Assembly (NCBI RefSeq): GCF_001657475.1
Contig: NZ_LXEY01000009.1
Span: forward strand, 22,658 to 86,657
DNA from: Enteractinococcus helveticum
GTDB taxonomy: Bacteria > Actinomycetota > Actinomycetes > Actinomycetales > Micrococcaceae
Direction: 5' to 3'
DNA: 64,000 nucleotides
Shown here in pieces: positions 27,390 to 36,956 of the stretch. The first letter of the stretch is position 1. Every line of letters begins with the position of its first letter. The notes under the pieces were generated by a model. It saw only the letters and a program-made list of their open reading frames with translations, was not told the origin of the DNA and ran no database searches. The translations under genes were made by a program, and so were the position numbers.

Positions 27390-28327
27390 GCAATATTGAA
27401 AACGGTTATGACCTGAGTGGAAAAGTCGTCATCGTCACCGGCAGTGGCCGCGGACTCGGTAAGGCGTATGCCTTGTGGCTTGCCAAGCGTAGCGCCTCGA
27501 TCGTGGTGAATGATCTCGACAAGCAAGGTGCCCATGACACCACCCAGGAAATTCTGGCGTCCGGTGGTAAGGCAACTGCAGTTGTGGCTCCCGTGGGTGA
27601 CACTGAGGCTGCCGAGCAGCTCGTTTCTGCCGCGGTCTCCGAGTTTGGTCGACTGGACGCACTGGTCGCTAACGCCGGGGTGCTACGAGACCGGGTTTCA
27701 TGGAAAATGAGCGACGAAGATTTCGACCTCGTCGTCAAGACACATTTGCGCGGCACCTTCCTGTGCGGTCGAGAAGTTATCAAACATCTGCGTGAACAAG
27801 GAACGGGCGGTCGACTCATCGTCATCGGTTCCCCAGCGGGCCAGCTCGGCAGCTTTGGTCAGAGCAACTATGCGGCAGCCAAAGCAGGCCTGGTGGCCAT
27901 GGCCCGCACATGGTCCATGGAACTGGCCCGGGACAACATCACTGCAAATGCTGTGATCCCAACCGCGATGACTGCAATGACCGCAACCATTCCGATGTAT
28001 AAGGACTGGGCAGAGCAATTTGAACAGGGTCAGGAGCTGCCACCGTTGGCTCGCCAGGAACACGCACTGGGTAGCCCAGAAGACGTCGCCCCACTGCTGG
28101 AGTGGCTGGTTTCGGATGCCTCAGCCAACGTGACTGGCCAGGCCATCGGGATTGGTGGGGACCGCTTGACGCTCTACTCTCACCCAACCGAACTCGTTAA
28201 TGAGATTCAGGACGGCGGCTGGTCAGCCTCTGGCATCAATGCAGCATGGTCCCAGAGCATGGAAGCACAGGCTCAGCCAAGTGGCCCAATTCCACGCCCG
28301 GCACCTGAAACCCAAACTGCCCGATAA
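27386..28327 (+). CDS. SDR beta-hydroxyacyl-CoA dehydrogenase (CouM-like)
   Basis: A 313-residue SDR with cofactor motif TGSGRGLGKAY (about 17-27), NAGV at about 97, and Y-x3-K in SNYAAAKAGLVAM. The C-terminal extension (about 60 residues, LTLYSHPTELVNEIQDGGW onward) is typical of MaoC-linked hydroxyacyl-CoA dehydrogenases. It probably oxidises the beta-hydroxy-arylpropionyl-CoA made by the hydratase to the beta-keto thioester. The overlap with maoC indicates tight coupling. Confidence 0.87.
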   Translation: MSNIENGYDLSGKVVIVTGSGRGLGKAYALWLAKRSASIVVNDLDKQGAHDTTQEILASGGKATAVVAPVGDTEAAEQLVSAAVSEFGRLDALVANAGVLRDRVSWKMSDEDFDLVVKTHLRGTFLCGREVIKHLREQGTGGRLIVIGSPAGQLGSFGQSNYAAAKAGLVAMARTWSMELARDNITANAVIPTAMTAMTATIPMYKDWAEQFEQGQELPPLARQEHALGSPEDVAPLLEWLVSDASANVTGQAIGIGGDRLTLYSHPTELVNEIQDGGWSASGINAAWSQSMEAQAQPSGPIPRPAPETQTAR

Positions 28328-28350
28328 ACCACGGAGACCCAGGAGTCATC

Positions 28351-29943
28351 ATGCGTGGAAGTTACGCAGAGCTTTGGAAACTTGTCGCAGCGGCGGTGCC
28401 GGAACGTACCGCAATTGTCGCTGGCGACCAACGCCTGAGCTATCAAGAATTTGAGGACCAAGCAGCACGCTTCGCCGCTCTCCTGCGGTATCACGGTCTT
28501 GGTGCCGGCGATACGATCGCTTTCTATATGTATAACCGTGCCGAGTACCTCACCGCATTCTATGGGGCCTTGAAAATCGGTGCCGTGCCGGTATCGATCA
28601 ACTTCAGATACCGCGAAGGCGAAGTCACCGCACTGTTGGATAACTGTGAGGCCGCAGTGCTGATTTATCCATCGTCGCTGGCAGAGACAGTCAAACAAAT
28701 CGACGCCACCTCGGTGCCCAAGGTCCTGATCGAAGTGACTGACGAACCACTGGGTGTTGCCGGTGCAATCGCATACGACTCACTGGCAGAATTCGCGCCA
28801 CTGGACGTCGAAGCGCCACCTTCCGGTGGAACGCTGATGGTCTATACTGGCGGGACCACGGGCCTTCCGAAAGCAGTCGTCTGGGATGAACCAGATCTGC
28901 TAGAGATCCAAATGTTCTCGACCTACGGTGCGCTGGGCATCTCAGACCCGCAAAGCCCAGCAGAAGTCGTGGCGATAGCCCAAGACCCTTCCCTGGAACC
29001 CACGGTCATGTTTGCGCTCGCGCCCTTTATCCATGCCACGGCACTGTTCACTGCGATGAACACTTTCCTACTTGGCGGAACCGTGGTGCTGTTGCCGTCG
29101 CCAAGTCTGGATACCCGCCAGGCCGTGGCAACGATCGAGCAAGAAAACGTCACTCGTATCATCGTTGCCGGCGATGCGGTGGCCATCCCCTTGATGGACG
29201 CCTGGGACAAATATGCTAGCTCACCGCAGTCAGAGAGTTTAACCTCCGCGATGAGCTCCGGCATGCGTTTCAGCGATGAAACCAAGGCCAGGATTCATAA
29301 CCTTGGCAACGTCGTCATCATAGATATCCTTGCCTCGACCGAGGGCGGGCCCTATGCGCTGGGGATCAGCCGCAGTGCGCAGGATTTGCCGACGCGTTTC
29401 CAACTCACCCCCGATGCGGTGGTGCTGGATGATGCAATGCACGAGGTTCAAGACCAACCCGGCGCTTACGGCATTCTGGGCTACCGAGGTGCGCTGCCAC
29501 GCGGTTACTACAAGGACGACAAGAAAACCCAAGAGACCTATCCGATCATCAACGGGACCAGGTACGTTATGCCCGGCGACCACGTCAAAGTCGAATTAGA
29601 CCGCTATATCGAATTGCTAGGTCGTGGATCGTCGGTGGTCAACACCGGTGGTGAAAAGGTCTTTCCGGCCGAAGTCGAAGAAGTGCTTCTGGACCATCCA
29701 GCCGTGACCGACGCCGTCGTCTTTGGTGTTGCCGACGAGCGCTGGGGAGAACGCGTCGTGGCTATGGTGGCCGTGGAAGATGCCGACGACGTCACGGAAG
29801 AAGTCCTGTTGGAGTTCGTTGGTCAACGACTGGCCGGGTATAAGAAACCGCGACAGATTTTCTTACGGGATAGTCTCGATCGGGGCCCGACGGGCAAACT
29901 TGATATGCGCACTATCAAATCCGGTATCACCTCGACGAAGTAG
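28351..29943 (+). CDS. Acyl-CoA synthetase (hydroxycinnamate:CoA ligase, CouL-like)
   Basis: A 530-residue ANL-superfamily ligase. The P-loop is VYTGGTTGLPKAV (about 165), the A5-type motif lies near DILASTEGG, the hinge in GRGSSVVNTGGEKVFPAEVE, and the catalytic lysine in RGPTGKLDMR at the C terminus. It activates an aryl-propenoate as its CoA thioester using ATP. Context (hydratase, dehydrogenase, beta-keto hydrolase, MarR) points to ferulate, p-coumarate, sinapate or related acids. The start has AGGAG about 6 nt upstream. Confidence 0.9.
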   Translation: MRGSYAELWKLVAAAVPERTAIVAGDQRLSYQEFEDQAARFAALLRYHGLGAGDTIAFYMYNRAEYLTAFYGALKIGAVPVSINFRYREGEVTALLDNCEAAVLIYPSSLAETVKQIDATSVPKVLIEVTDEPLGVAGAIAYDSLAEFAPLDVEAPPSGGTLMVYTGGTTGLPKAVVWDEPDLLEIQMFSTYGALGISDPQSPAEVVAIAQDPSLEPTVMFALAPFIHATALFTAMNTFLLGGTVVLLPSPSLDTRQAVATIEQENVTRIIVAGDAVAIPLMDAWDKYASSPQSESLTSAMSSGMRFSDETKARIHNLGNVVIIDILASTEGGPYALGISRSAQDLPTRFQLTPDAVVLDDAMHEVQDQPGAYGILGYRGALPRGYYKDDKKTQETYPIINGTRYVMPGDHVKVELDRYIELLGRGSSVVNTGGEKVFPAEVEEVLLDHPAVTDAVVFGVADERWGERVVAMVAVEDADDVTEEVLLEFVGQRLAGYKKPRQIFLRDSLDRGPTGKLDMRTIKSGITSTK

Positions 29944-29955
29944 AAACGGTGCAGT

Positions 29956-30834
29956 ATGTACGAATCCAATATTGATCTTGATGCCGTCACTGCTATTGAT
30001 ACGCACGTGCATATCGAAGCCGATGACTGCGGGCACGCAGCACTGCCACAACCGTTGCTCGACGCCGCCGACGCATATTTTAAACGCACCGGACCATCAC
30101 CAACCATCGACCAGATCGCGGAGTATTACCGCGAATTGTCCATGGTGGCGGTGGTGTTTACCGTCGATTCGGAAACCAATATGAAGACGCGTCCGAATAG
30201 TAGTGAAGAAATTGCTCGGGGTGCCGCACGCAATAACGATGTGCTCATTCCGTTTGCCAGTGTTGACCCGCTGCAAGGGGAAAAGGCGGTGCACAAGGCG
30301 CGCACCCTGGTGGAGGAATTCGGGGTGCGAGGATTCAAATTTCATCCAAGCACCCAGGGCTTTGCCCCCAATGACGAACAATTCCTGCCGCTGTTCACCC
30401 AGCTCGAAGCATACGGGCTGCCGGTGGTCTTCCATACCGGCCAGACGGGCATCGGCGCGGGTATGCCGGGTGGCTTCGGCATCCGGCTGTCACTGTCCAA
30501 CCCAATGTTTTTGGATGATCTGGCAGCCCGGCACCCGTATATGCCGATCATCATGGCGCACCCTTCGGTCCCGTGGCAAGACGAAGCGATCGCTATTGCC
30601 ACCCATAAAGCCAACGTGTGGATTGACTTATCGGGATGGTCACCAAAATACTTTGAACCCAAACTGGTCCAAGCCGCCCGTACATATCTGCAAGATAAAG
30701 TCCTGTTCGCATCAGATTATCCGGCTATCAAACCGGAGCGCTGGATGCGCGATTATGCCGGGCTTGGTCTGCCAGATGAGATCAGCCAGAAGATTTTCAA
30801 AACCAATGCGGCCCGATTACTGAAACTCGTGTGA
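29956..30834 (+). CDS. Amidohydrolase-2 family beta-ketoacyl-CoA hydrolase (CouO-like)
   Basis: A 292-residue metal-dependent barrel hydrolase. The metal motif is DTHVHIE (about 15-21), with GFKFHPST, VVFHTGQTG, IMAHPSVPW and LFASDYPA as the further ligand strands. In actinobacterial hydroxycinnamate catabolism, an enzyme of this family cleaves the beta-keto aryl-CoA to the aromatic acid and acetyl-CoA without a thiolase. The gene lies 12 bp after the ligase. The other amidohydrolase in the window (LigJ, 55189) is only distantly related. Confidence 0.83.
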   Translation: MYESNIDLDAVTAIDTHVHIEADDCGHAALPQPLLDAADAYFKRTGPSPTIDQIAEYYRELSMVAVVFTVDSETNMKTRPNSSEEIARGAARNNDVLIPFASVDPLQGEKAVHKARTLVEEFGVRGFKFHPSTQGFAPNDEQFLPLFTQLEAYGLPVVFHTGQTGIGAGMPGGFGIRLSLSNPMFLDDLAARHPYMPIIMAHPSVPWQDEAIAIATHKANVWIDLSGWSPKYFEPKLVQAARTYLQDKVLFASDYPAIKPERWMRDYAGLGLPDEISQKIFKTNAARLLKLV

Positions 30835-30842
30835 GGCTGAAA

Positions 30843-32033
30843 ATGCAAACCAACCTTGAATCCAAACTGTATGCGGCAGATTTTTGGGGCTATGAACAAC
30901 AGCTCACCGATGCTGAACGAACAGTTCTGCAACGCCTGCGCAGGTTTTTGGAAGAAGAAGCCGCCCCGGTGATCAATGATTACTGGGAGCGTGGGGAAAC
31001 GCCGCTACATCTCCGCGAGGGTCTCGCCGGGCTTGACCTTGTCGACCCTGCAGAATTGCGCGCTGCCGGGGAGTCCCCGAGGGGCCTCTTCGTAGGGTTC
31101 CGCAACTATGAGCTGTCTCGAACCGATAGTTCACTGGGCATTTTATTCGGCGGTCAGGCGGGCATGTTCCGCACCGTTGTCTGCGATGGTGGCAGCTCTG
31201 AGCAGGTCGAGCAGTGGGATGAAGCCATCAAGGATTTCTCGATGACCGGCTGCTTTGCACTGACGGAACCAGATCACGGGTCCGACGTCGCACGTGGTTT
31301 GGAAACCACAGCACGCTTTGAGAATGGCACCTGGATGCTCAACGGTGCCAAGCGCTGGATCGGCAACGCAGCGCTGTCCGAGTACATGGCCGTGGTCGCA
31401 AAGGACGTGGCAGACGGGCAAGCCAAAATCTTCTTGGCAAGAACCGATGATCCAGGAGTACGTCTGACAAAAATTGCGGGCAAGACTTCGGTTCGGATGG
31501 TCAACAACTCCAACATCGAACTGACTGACGTTCCGGTTCCTGACGCCTACCGTCTGAAGCGTGTGAATTCCTTTGACGATATTAACCGTATTTTCCGCAC
31601 CCTGCGCCCTGACGTCGTCTGGAATGCTGCCGGCCTGCAAGCTGGCGTGTACGAGGCCGCGTTGGCATATGCGAAGCAGCGAGAGCAGTTCGGCAAACCA
31701 ATCGCCAGCTTCCAACTCATCCAAGAAAAACTGACTCGCATGCTTGGCAACGCCGCAGCCTCCCTGAGTGTTGCGGTACGCATCACTGAGCTCCAAGAGC
31801 GGGGCGAGTGCCGGGATGAGGACGCTGCGCTGGCGAAAATGTGGGTCTGTGACAGGATGCGGGAAACCGTCGCCCTCGGCCGTGAAATTGGCGGCGGCAA
31901 CGGTATTGTCCTGGACTACAACTTGGCGCGGTTTTTCGCCGACGCCGAGTCACTGTATACTTTTGAAGGCACCCGTGAGGTCAACGCCCTGATCGTCGGC
32001 CGCGCGATCACCGGGATCTCTGCTTTCGTCTAA
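30843..32033 (+). CDS. Acyl-CoA dehydrogenase
   Basis: A 396-residue flavoprotein of the glutaryl-CoA/isobutyryl-CoA dehydrogenase type. The signature CFALTEPDHGSDVARGLETTA, the flavin-contact WIGNAALSEYMAVVAKD, the KREQFGKPIASFQLIQEKL-like helix (here AKQREQFGKPI) and the catalytic carboxylate in YTFEGTREVNALIVGRAI are present. ATG 30843 is preceded by GAGG. In this operon it would desaturate dihydro-hydroxycinnamoyl-CoA and so widen the pathway to phenylpropanoates; that is inferred. A strong stem-loop follows. Confidence 0.88.
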   Translation: MQTNLESKLYAADFWGYEQQLTDAERTVLQRLRRFLEEEAAPVINDYWERGETPLHLREGLAGLDLVDPAELRAAGESPRGLFVGFRNYELSRTDSSLGILFGGQAGMFRTVVCDGGSSEQVEQWDEAIKDFSMTGCFALTEPDHGSDVARGLETTARFENGTWMLNGAKRWIGNAALSEYMAVVAKDVADGQAKIFLARTDDPGVRLTKIAGKTSVRMVNNSNIELTDVPVPDAYRLKRVNSFDDINRIFRTLRPDVVWNAAGLQAGVYEAALAYAKQREQFGKPIASFQLIQEKLTRMLGNAAASLSVAVRITELQERGECRDEDAALAKMWVCDRMRETVALGREIGGGNGIVLDYNLARFFADAESLYTFEGTREVNALIVGRAITGISAFV

Positions 32034-32050
32034 TACCCCTTGGCTCGTCA

Positions 32051-32107
32051 TCAGCATTCAACACTTTGGCGGCCACCCACGGTTGTGAGTCGCCGCCAAA
32101 GTGCTGA
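32051..32107. terminator. Bidirectional stem-loop between convergent operons
   Basis: A perfect 12-bp inverted repeat (CACTTTGGCGGC at 32062 / GCCGCCAAAGTG at 32092), extended by TCAGCA/TGCTGA at the outer edges, lies between the acyl-CoA dehydrogenase and the convergent ThDP enzyme. Confidence 0.65.
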
Positions 32108-32111
32108 TCGG

Positions 32112-33809
32112 TTATTCATTTTCAGTAAAACTGTGGGCCAGAACCCACGACGGGAATGACGTAATTTTGGCATCGATGACCAACGGACGATCTCGTGGAC
32201 CATCGACCCAGTTCCGTACTGCATCCAAATCGGAAGCTTGACGCACTGTGATGGCCTCGCAGCCATAGCCTCGTGCGACGGCAGCGATATCGGTTTCTGG
32301 GAAAACCACTGTATCCAGGTTGCTGGTTTCATGGATGAAGTGATGGACTTCGGCACTATAGGCGTCGTCGTTATATACCACCACGACCAGCGGGATCTTA
32401 TGGCGGACAGCCGTATCGAGTTCGACATGTGACATCATGAAGCCGCCGTCCCCGACGCCGGCGATCGCGATACGATCAGGCAGTGCAAATGCTGCGCCGA
32501 TCACTGTGGAGAGTGCCAACCCGATGGATTGGAAACCCAGTGACAGGCTGTAGCCGAGGTTGTCGGGCACCCGGAAGTGCATGGCCGGGTAGGCGTTGAA
32601 GTTCCCGCCGTCAGGGGCTACCACGCGTTCCATAGGCAGCATCTCGTCAAGAATATTCGTCAGCGTGCGCGGGTCGATTTTCCCGTGGTGAGATTCGCCG
32701 GCAGGTTCTGAATTATCCTCATATACCTGGTCACGCCAGTGGAGCGATGCGGCAATGCGCTCTTTGACCTCTGTGGTGCGGTACCCGGTTCGTGGGGTGC
32801 CGCCGAGGCATTGTTCCAGTTCGTCGCGGATCGCGTGTGCTGTCAGTGCTGCGTCGCCAAGAATCGTGATGCTTACCGGATAGTGCTTGCCGAATGCGGT
32901 GGCATCGTCGTCGATCTGAATAACGGTTTTGTTCTGTAGCAGTGTGCCGTCACGGGTGGTCCAGCGGTTGAGAGCCGCACCGAAGACGACCAGCAGATCG
33001 GCATCGTGTACTAGCTCTGCGGCACCGTCTGTGGCGAACCCACCCATGGCGTCCATGTGCCACGGATCCTCGTTGAATAAGCCGCGCCCGACCGCCGATG
33101 TGGTCAGCAGTGCTCCAGACAATTCGGCGACCTGGCGCAGCGGTTCTACCGCTTGTGCACTGCCACGTCCCGCCAGGATCACGGGACGCTGCGCATCGGC
33201 AAGCATCTGGGTGACTGAGGCGACTGCATCGGGAGACGCAACCGCGGGTGCCGGTAGTTGCGGCGGTGCAATGTTGGTCAGAAGTTCTTCCTGATCTTTG
33301 GAAAGTTCAGACTCCTGAATATCCAATGGCATCGACAACACAACGGGCACTCGGTTCATTTTGGCTCGAGTGATGGCTCGTATGGTGTCGGTGACGGCTC
33401 GTGTGGGTGAGTGCAGGCGTTCGGCGATCGCACCCATGCCTTCAATCACGGTGTCTTGATCGATCCAGAAGTTGGAGCCATACTCGCCACCCGGGGTATC
33501 ACCCGAGATAACCAGCAGCGGAGTGTGGGCTTTGACAGCTTCGCCAATGCCGGTGAGGGCATTCGACAGACCGCAGCCTTGATGCACGGTGACCACCGCG
33601 AGTTTGCCGGTGGCTCGCGCGTAGGCGTCGGCCATGCACGCCGCGCCCATTTCGTGGCGGGTCGCGGTGAATTGTGGGTGTTGGCCATCGGGGCCGGTGG
33701 CTTCTAAGAGCGCATTGGTTGCCCGGAAATTTCCGGAGCCGACGACGCCGAAGACGTGGGCGGCCCCCATTCGGGCGATGGTTTGGCCTACTGCCTGACT
33801 GACTTTCAT
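32112..33809 (-). CDS. Thiamine-diphosphate-dependent enzyme (acetolactate synthase-like)
   Basis: A 565-residue three-domain ThDP enzyme. The catalytic glutamate is in RHEMGAACMADAYARATG (about 53), the central domain is Rossmann-like, and the C-terminal ThDP/Mg motif runs from GVGDGGFMM to VVYNDDAYSAE. It belongs with benzoylformate decarboxylase, benzaldehyde lyase and acetolactate-synthase-like proteins; the biosynthetic IlvB features are not evident and no small subunit follows. AGGAAGTC precedes the ATG at 33809. It sits just downstream of an orphan binding-protein gene. A role on an alpha-keto aromatic acid or aldehyde is conceivable but not shown. Confidence 0.8.
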   Translation of the reverse strand: MKVSQAVGQTIARMGAAHVFGVVGSGNFRATNALLEATGPDGQHPQFTATRHEMGAACMADAYARATGKLAVVTVHQGCGLSNALTGIGEAVKAHTPLLVISGDTPGGEYGSNFWIDQDTVIEGMGAIAERLHSPTRAVTDTIRAITRAKMNRVPVVLSMPLDIQESELSKDQEELLTNIAPPQLPAPAVASPDAVASVTQMLADAQRPVILAGRGSAQAVEPLRQVAELSGALLTTSAVGRGLFNEDPWHMDAMGGFATDGAAELVHDADLLVVFGAALNRWTTRDGTLLQNKTVIQIDDDATAFGKHYPVSITILGDAALTAHAIRDELEQCLGGTPRTGYRTTEVKERIAASLHWRDQVYEDNSEPAGESHHGKIDPRTLTNILDEMLPMERVVAPDGGNFNAYPAMHFRVPDNLGYSLSLGFQSIGLALSTVIGAAFALPDRIAIAGVGDGGFMMSHVELDTAVRHKIPLVVVVYNDDAYSAEVHHFIHETSNLDTVVFPETDIAAVARGYGCEAITVRQASDLDAVRNWVDGPRDRPLVIDAKITSFPSWVLAHSFTENE

Positions 33810-33855
33810 GACTTCCTTTTTTATATGTGCTTTTCGTGCTGTTGTGTATGGTGAT

Positions 33856-34887
33856 TTACTGCTCAGGCAGCAGTGCATCGAGATCTGGTTCCTCGGTGAG
33901 GTAGCCGTGTTCTTTGGCGGATCGGCCGAGATCCTCAAGACCTTCGCGGGTGAACTCTGGCTTGAACCGGGGCAGCTGGATACGCTGGAGGATTTCTTCG
34001 TCGATTTCGGTGTAGGTCGCTACAATCTCGCGGACCTCGTCTGGGTTTTCATCAGCAAACTCCAGCGCGCGGTTGATAGCATTGCGGAAGCTTACGACAA
34101 GTTCTGGACTTTCTTCAACGGTCTCGGAGCGTGTGAAGTAGCCACCGGTATCGAGTTCGGGGTGGGCTTCTGCATAAGGTGAAGAGACGACTTTCAAGCC
34201 GGCGTCCTGAGCTTGGGTGAGGTAAGGCTCGGCCAGCAGCGCGGCTTCGACATTGCCGTTTTCGACTGCCGCTTGTGCTTCACCGAATGCTAGTTCGAGA
34301 AATTCGATATCGGCACCATCGCCACCAGCGTTATCGACAGCCAATCGGGTGGCGATGTCGCCGATGTTATTCAATTGGTTTGAGGTGGATTGGGTCAGAT
34401 CAGCGGTGGATTCGACTTCTGAGTCTTCGGCGACGACGATGCCAATATTATCGGCACCAGGTTCCCCGGTGGTGGTCGTGCCATTGGCAATAAATTCGAC
34501 GTCAAGCCCCTGATCTCGCGCGATCATCAGTGAGGCAACATTGAGGAAGGCGAAGTCGTAATCACCTGCGACAACCCCGGGTAGGGACACCGCGCCACCG
34601 GTGGTTTCGATGATCTCAACGTCGAGGCCTTCTTCTTCGAAGAATCCTTCTTGTACTGCAAGGTGCAGTGGTGCGACGTCGGCGATTGCGATCGCGCCGA
34701 CGGTGACTTCTTGCAGTTCGCCTTCTGGAGTTGATTCTGCATCCTGGTTGGCGTTGGAATCACCATTGCACGCTGCCAGTGTCAACGCGAGAACGCTTCC
34801 GGTCAAACCCGCTGTGACAGCTCGGACGAGTCCTCTACGCTGGTGCGAGGAGGAAACGAATTTTGGTGACATAAGATTTTTGGTCAT
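33856..34887 (-). CDS. NMT1/SsuA-type ABC substrate-binding lipoprotein (orphan 2)
   Basis: A 343-residue binding protein. A long signal peptide ends in the lipobox LAAC (about residue 40), followed by an acidic linker and a fold opening with EVTVGAIAIADVAPLHLAV. It most resembles the binding protein of the complete ABC system (43503) in length and motifs such as GEPGADN. It has no adjacent permease or ATPase and is followed by the ThDP enzyme gene, with 46 bp between, so the two may be co-transcribed. Confidence 0.87.
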   Translation of the reverse strand: MTKNLMSPKFVSSSHQRRGLVRAVTAGLTGSVLALTLAACNGDSNANQDAESTPEGELQEVTVGAIAIADVAPLHLAVQEGFFEEEGLDVEIIETTGGAVSLPGVVAGDYDFAFLNVASLMIARDQGLDVEFIANGTTTTGEPGADNIGIVVAEDSEVESTADLTQSTSNQLNNIGDIATRLAVDNAGGDGADIEFLELAFGEAQAAVENGNVEAALLAEPYLTQAQDAGLKVVSSPYAEAHPELDTGGYFTRSETVEESPELVVSFRNAINRALEFADENPDEVREIVATYTEIDEEILQRIQLPRFKPEFTREGLEDLGRSAKEHGYLTEEPDLDALLPEQ

Positions 34888-34955
34888 GCAATCAATCTAT
34901 GGCCTACATCACAGCGCGTCTACGAATGAATGTCAATCTATCGCATAAGCGGTGG

Positions 34956-35843
34956 TTATGTATTGTTGAGGCTTGGATCGCGCAGTGTCTCGATCACGAG
35001 ATGCACAAACCACGCCGAGGCACTCGACCCGGGAGATTTCGCAAAATACGCGCGGACTTCTGTCTGGGTTTCTACTTCATCGATTTTCCAAATATCAAGG
35101 TTTTCTCGGGCTTGCCAGGTGTTGACGAGGTCTTCTGGAACGAACCCGACGAGATCCGTTGAAGCCACGAGGTTGGGAATAGCGGCAAAGGTGTTCACAA
35201 CGATGGAACCAGGAGGAATCGGCGTGAGATATTTTTCCATGAGTGTGTGCCCGGTAAAAGTCGTCACAGCGACCCGTGGATGACTCCTGAGGTCTTCCAG
35301 ACTGGGCCCAGGATTTGCAAATAAGCCACGACGGGTAATGCACAGGTAGTCACCGAGATGTAAGACTGCTGATCGAATGTCGTTGTGGAGGTCTGTCGAT
35401 AAGATGGCCAGGTCGAGCTCTCCGCTTTCGAGCTGATCAGCGACACTTTCGGTATTTGGTCCTAGGACCTCGAGTTGCGCCTGTGGAGCCGTTGACCGCA
35501 TGACTTGGCTCAAGCGTGGGAGGAAGACCTGTTGGCCGATATCGGTCAGTGCGATTCGAAAGGTTGCGGTTGTGGTGTAAGGATCAAATGCGATCAGGCC
35601 CCTCACCGCTGCATCGGCTTGATGAACATGCTCCGAAGTGTCGCTATACAGCTGCAGGGCAACCCTATTCGGGGTGATGCCGCGACCTTCTTTGACGAAC
35701 AGGTCATCCTTAATAACCTTGCGCAGCCTATTGATACTTTGTGAAATAGCCGGCTGACTCATCTGCAGTTTTTCTGCTGCAGCGGTGATCGAGCCTTGCT
35801 CGATGACGGCCGCGAGCACGCGTAAGAGATTGAGGTCGAACAT
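34956..35843 (-). CDS. LysR-family regulator (second)
   Basis: A 295-residue LTTR beginning MFDLNLLRVLAAVIEQGSIT, with the HTH AAEKLQMSQPAISQSINRLRK. The N terminus is of the NodD/NahR/PcpR-type subgroup, whose members often sense aromatic acids. It lies between two orphan binding-protein genes on the same strand and is a plausible regulator of one or both. The ATG at 35843 starts at the normal family position; upstream in-frame codons lack a ribosome-binding site. Confidence 0.88.
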   Translation of the reverse strand: MFDLNLLRVLAAVIEQGSITAAAEKLQMSQPAISQSINRLRKVIKDDLFVKEGRGITPNRVALQLYSDTSEHVHQADAAVRGLIAFDPYTTTATFRIALTDIGQQVFLPRLSQVMRSTAPQAQLEVLGPNTESVADQLESGELDLAILSTDLHNDIRSAVLHLGDYLCITRRGLFANPGPSLEDLRSHPRVAVTTFTGHTLMEKYLTPIPPGSIVVNTFAAIPNLVASTDLVGFVPEDLVNTWQARENLDIWKIDEVETQTEVRAYFAKSPGSSASAWFVHLVIETLRDPSLNNT

Positions 35844-35929
35844 ATAGTCATTCTTGCCTATCCATGACGCGACCACGGTCTTGGCACTGCCTGTGGCGGA
35901 GCGGGAGCACCCGCCCCGCACTTCAGCAG

Positions 35930-36913
35930 TTATTCCACAACAAGTTCGGCCACATCAAGCGGACCGGAGGTAATGCCGTATTGTTCCATGAGGTCAGCCC
36001 CGTATTGCAGTGCATCGATGTTCAGCTCGGTGTCGTAATGCGGCAGCGTGAGATCTTGGGCCACAGCATCGTCGATTTCTGTGTATTGCGGGACAAGCTC
36101 CAAATGCAGGTCATGGTTGCCTTGGAGGTCCTCAGACGACTGGCTCAGCGCTTGTCTGAAAGCAGCAATGACTTCCGGGTTTTGTTCCGCGAATTCTTTG
36201 GTCGTGACCCATCCGCCTACCGGCATATCGGCTGTTGGTCCAGCAAACATATCGTCAATGCGTTTCAAACCGGATTGTTTGGAGATGGTTTGGAACGGCT
36301 CGACCTGCCAGATTGCATCGACATTACCGTTGGCTACGGCAGGGGCCATATCAGGGTTCGGCATCTCCACCAGGTCCACACTGTCTGGACTGAGTCCAAG
36401 TTCTTCAAGTTGTGCATACACGGACACGGTGCCGATGTTTTGCAGATTATTGACCGCAAAGCTCTTGCCTTCAATATCGGCGAACTGATCGATATCAGAG
36501 TCTTCTGCAACGAAAATGCCGTGATCGTCCTTAGCGACGTCGTTCCCTGAGACCAGCACGACCGGAAGTCCTTGCTCAGCAGCCAACAGAATCGAAGTGT
36601 AGTTGCTGTACAGAATATCGACGTCGCCTGAGATGAGCGACGGGATAGCTGCTGCGCCGCCCTCTGTTTGCGTCATTTCAGCATTGATACCTTGTTCTTC
36701 CAGATAACCGGATTGATCGGCGTGCACGATGGTAGAGGTATGCACCAGTGGAAAATAGCCGATGTTGACTGTTTCCAGTCCTTGCGAATCGGTAGGTGAA
36801 ACGTCGTCGGCAGCACTGGATGAGCCACACGCTGATAAGACCAGCGCGCCGATTGTTGCAGCACCGACGAGCAGCGGGCGTTTTTGGGCAGAGTGAGAGT
36901 GGGACATGGGCAT
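35930..36913 (-). CDS. NMT1/SsuA-type ABC substrate-binding lipoprotein (orphan 3)
   Basis: A 327-residue binding protein with a signal peptide and lipobox LSAC (about residues 26-29), then a Ser/Asp-rich linker and NIGYFPLVHTSTIVHADQSG. It is the most divergent of the four binding proteins here. It lies downstream of the CYP199-like P450 (43 bp) on the same strand and may be in that operon, suggesting delivery of a methoxylated aromatic acid. No permease or ATPase is nearby. Confidence 0.86.
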   Translation of the reverse strand: MPMSHSHSAQKRPLLVGAATIGALVLSACGSSSAADDVSPTDSQGLETVNIGYFPLVHTSTIVHADQSGYLEEQGINAEMTQTEGGAAAIPSLISGDVDILYSNYTSILLAAEQGLPVVLVSGNDVAKDDHGIFVAEDSDIDQFADIEGKSFAVNNLQNIGTVSVYAQLEELGLSPDSVDLVEMPNPDMAPAVANGNVDAIWQVEPFQTISKQSGLKRIDDMFAGPTADMPVGGWVTTKEFAEQNPEVIAAFRQALSQSSEDLQGNHDLHLELVPQYTEIDDAVAQDLTLPHYDTELNIDALQYGADLMEQYGITSGPLDVAELVVE

Positions 36914-36956
36914 GGGAAGGCTCCTTGTAGGCGAAAAGTGATGAATAGGGTGGGTG

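Noticed and set aside
29956..30834. Amidohydrolase considered as LigI (2-pyrone-4,6-dicarboxylate lactonase) or LigJ.
   Set aside because: It lies in the CoA-dependent hydroxycinnamate operon and fits the beta-ketoacyl-CoA hydrolase type; the LigJ signature is found instead at 55189, and LigI features are absent.
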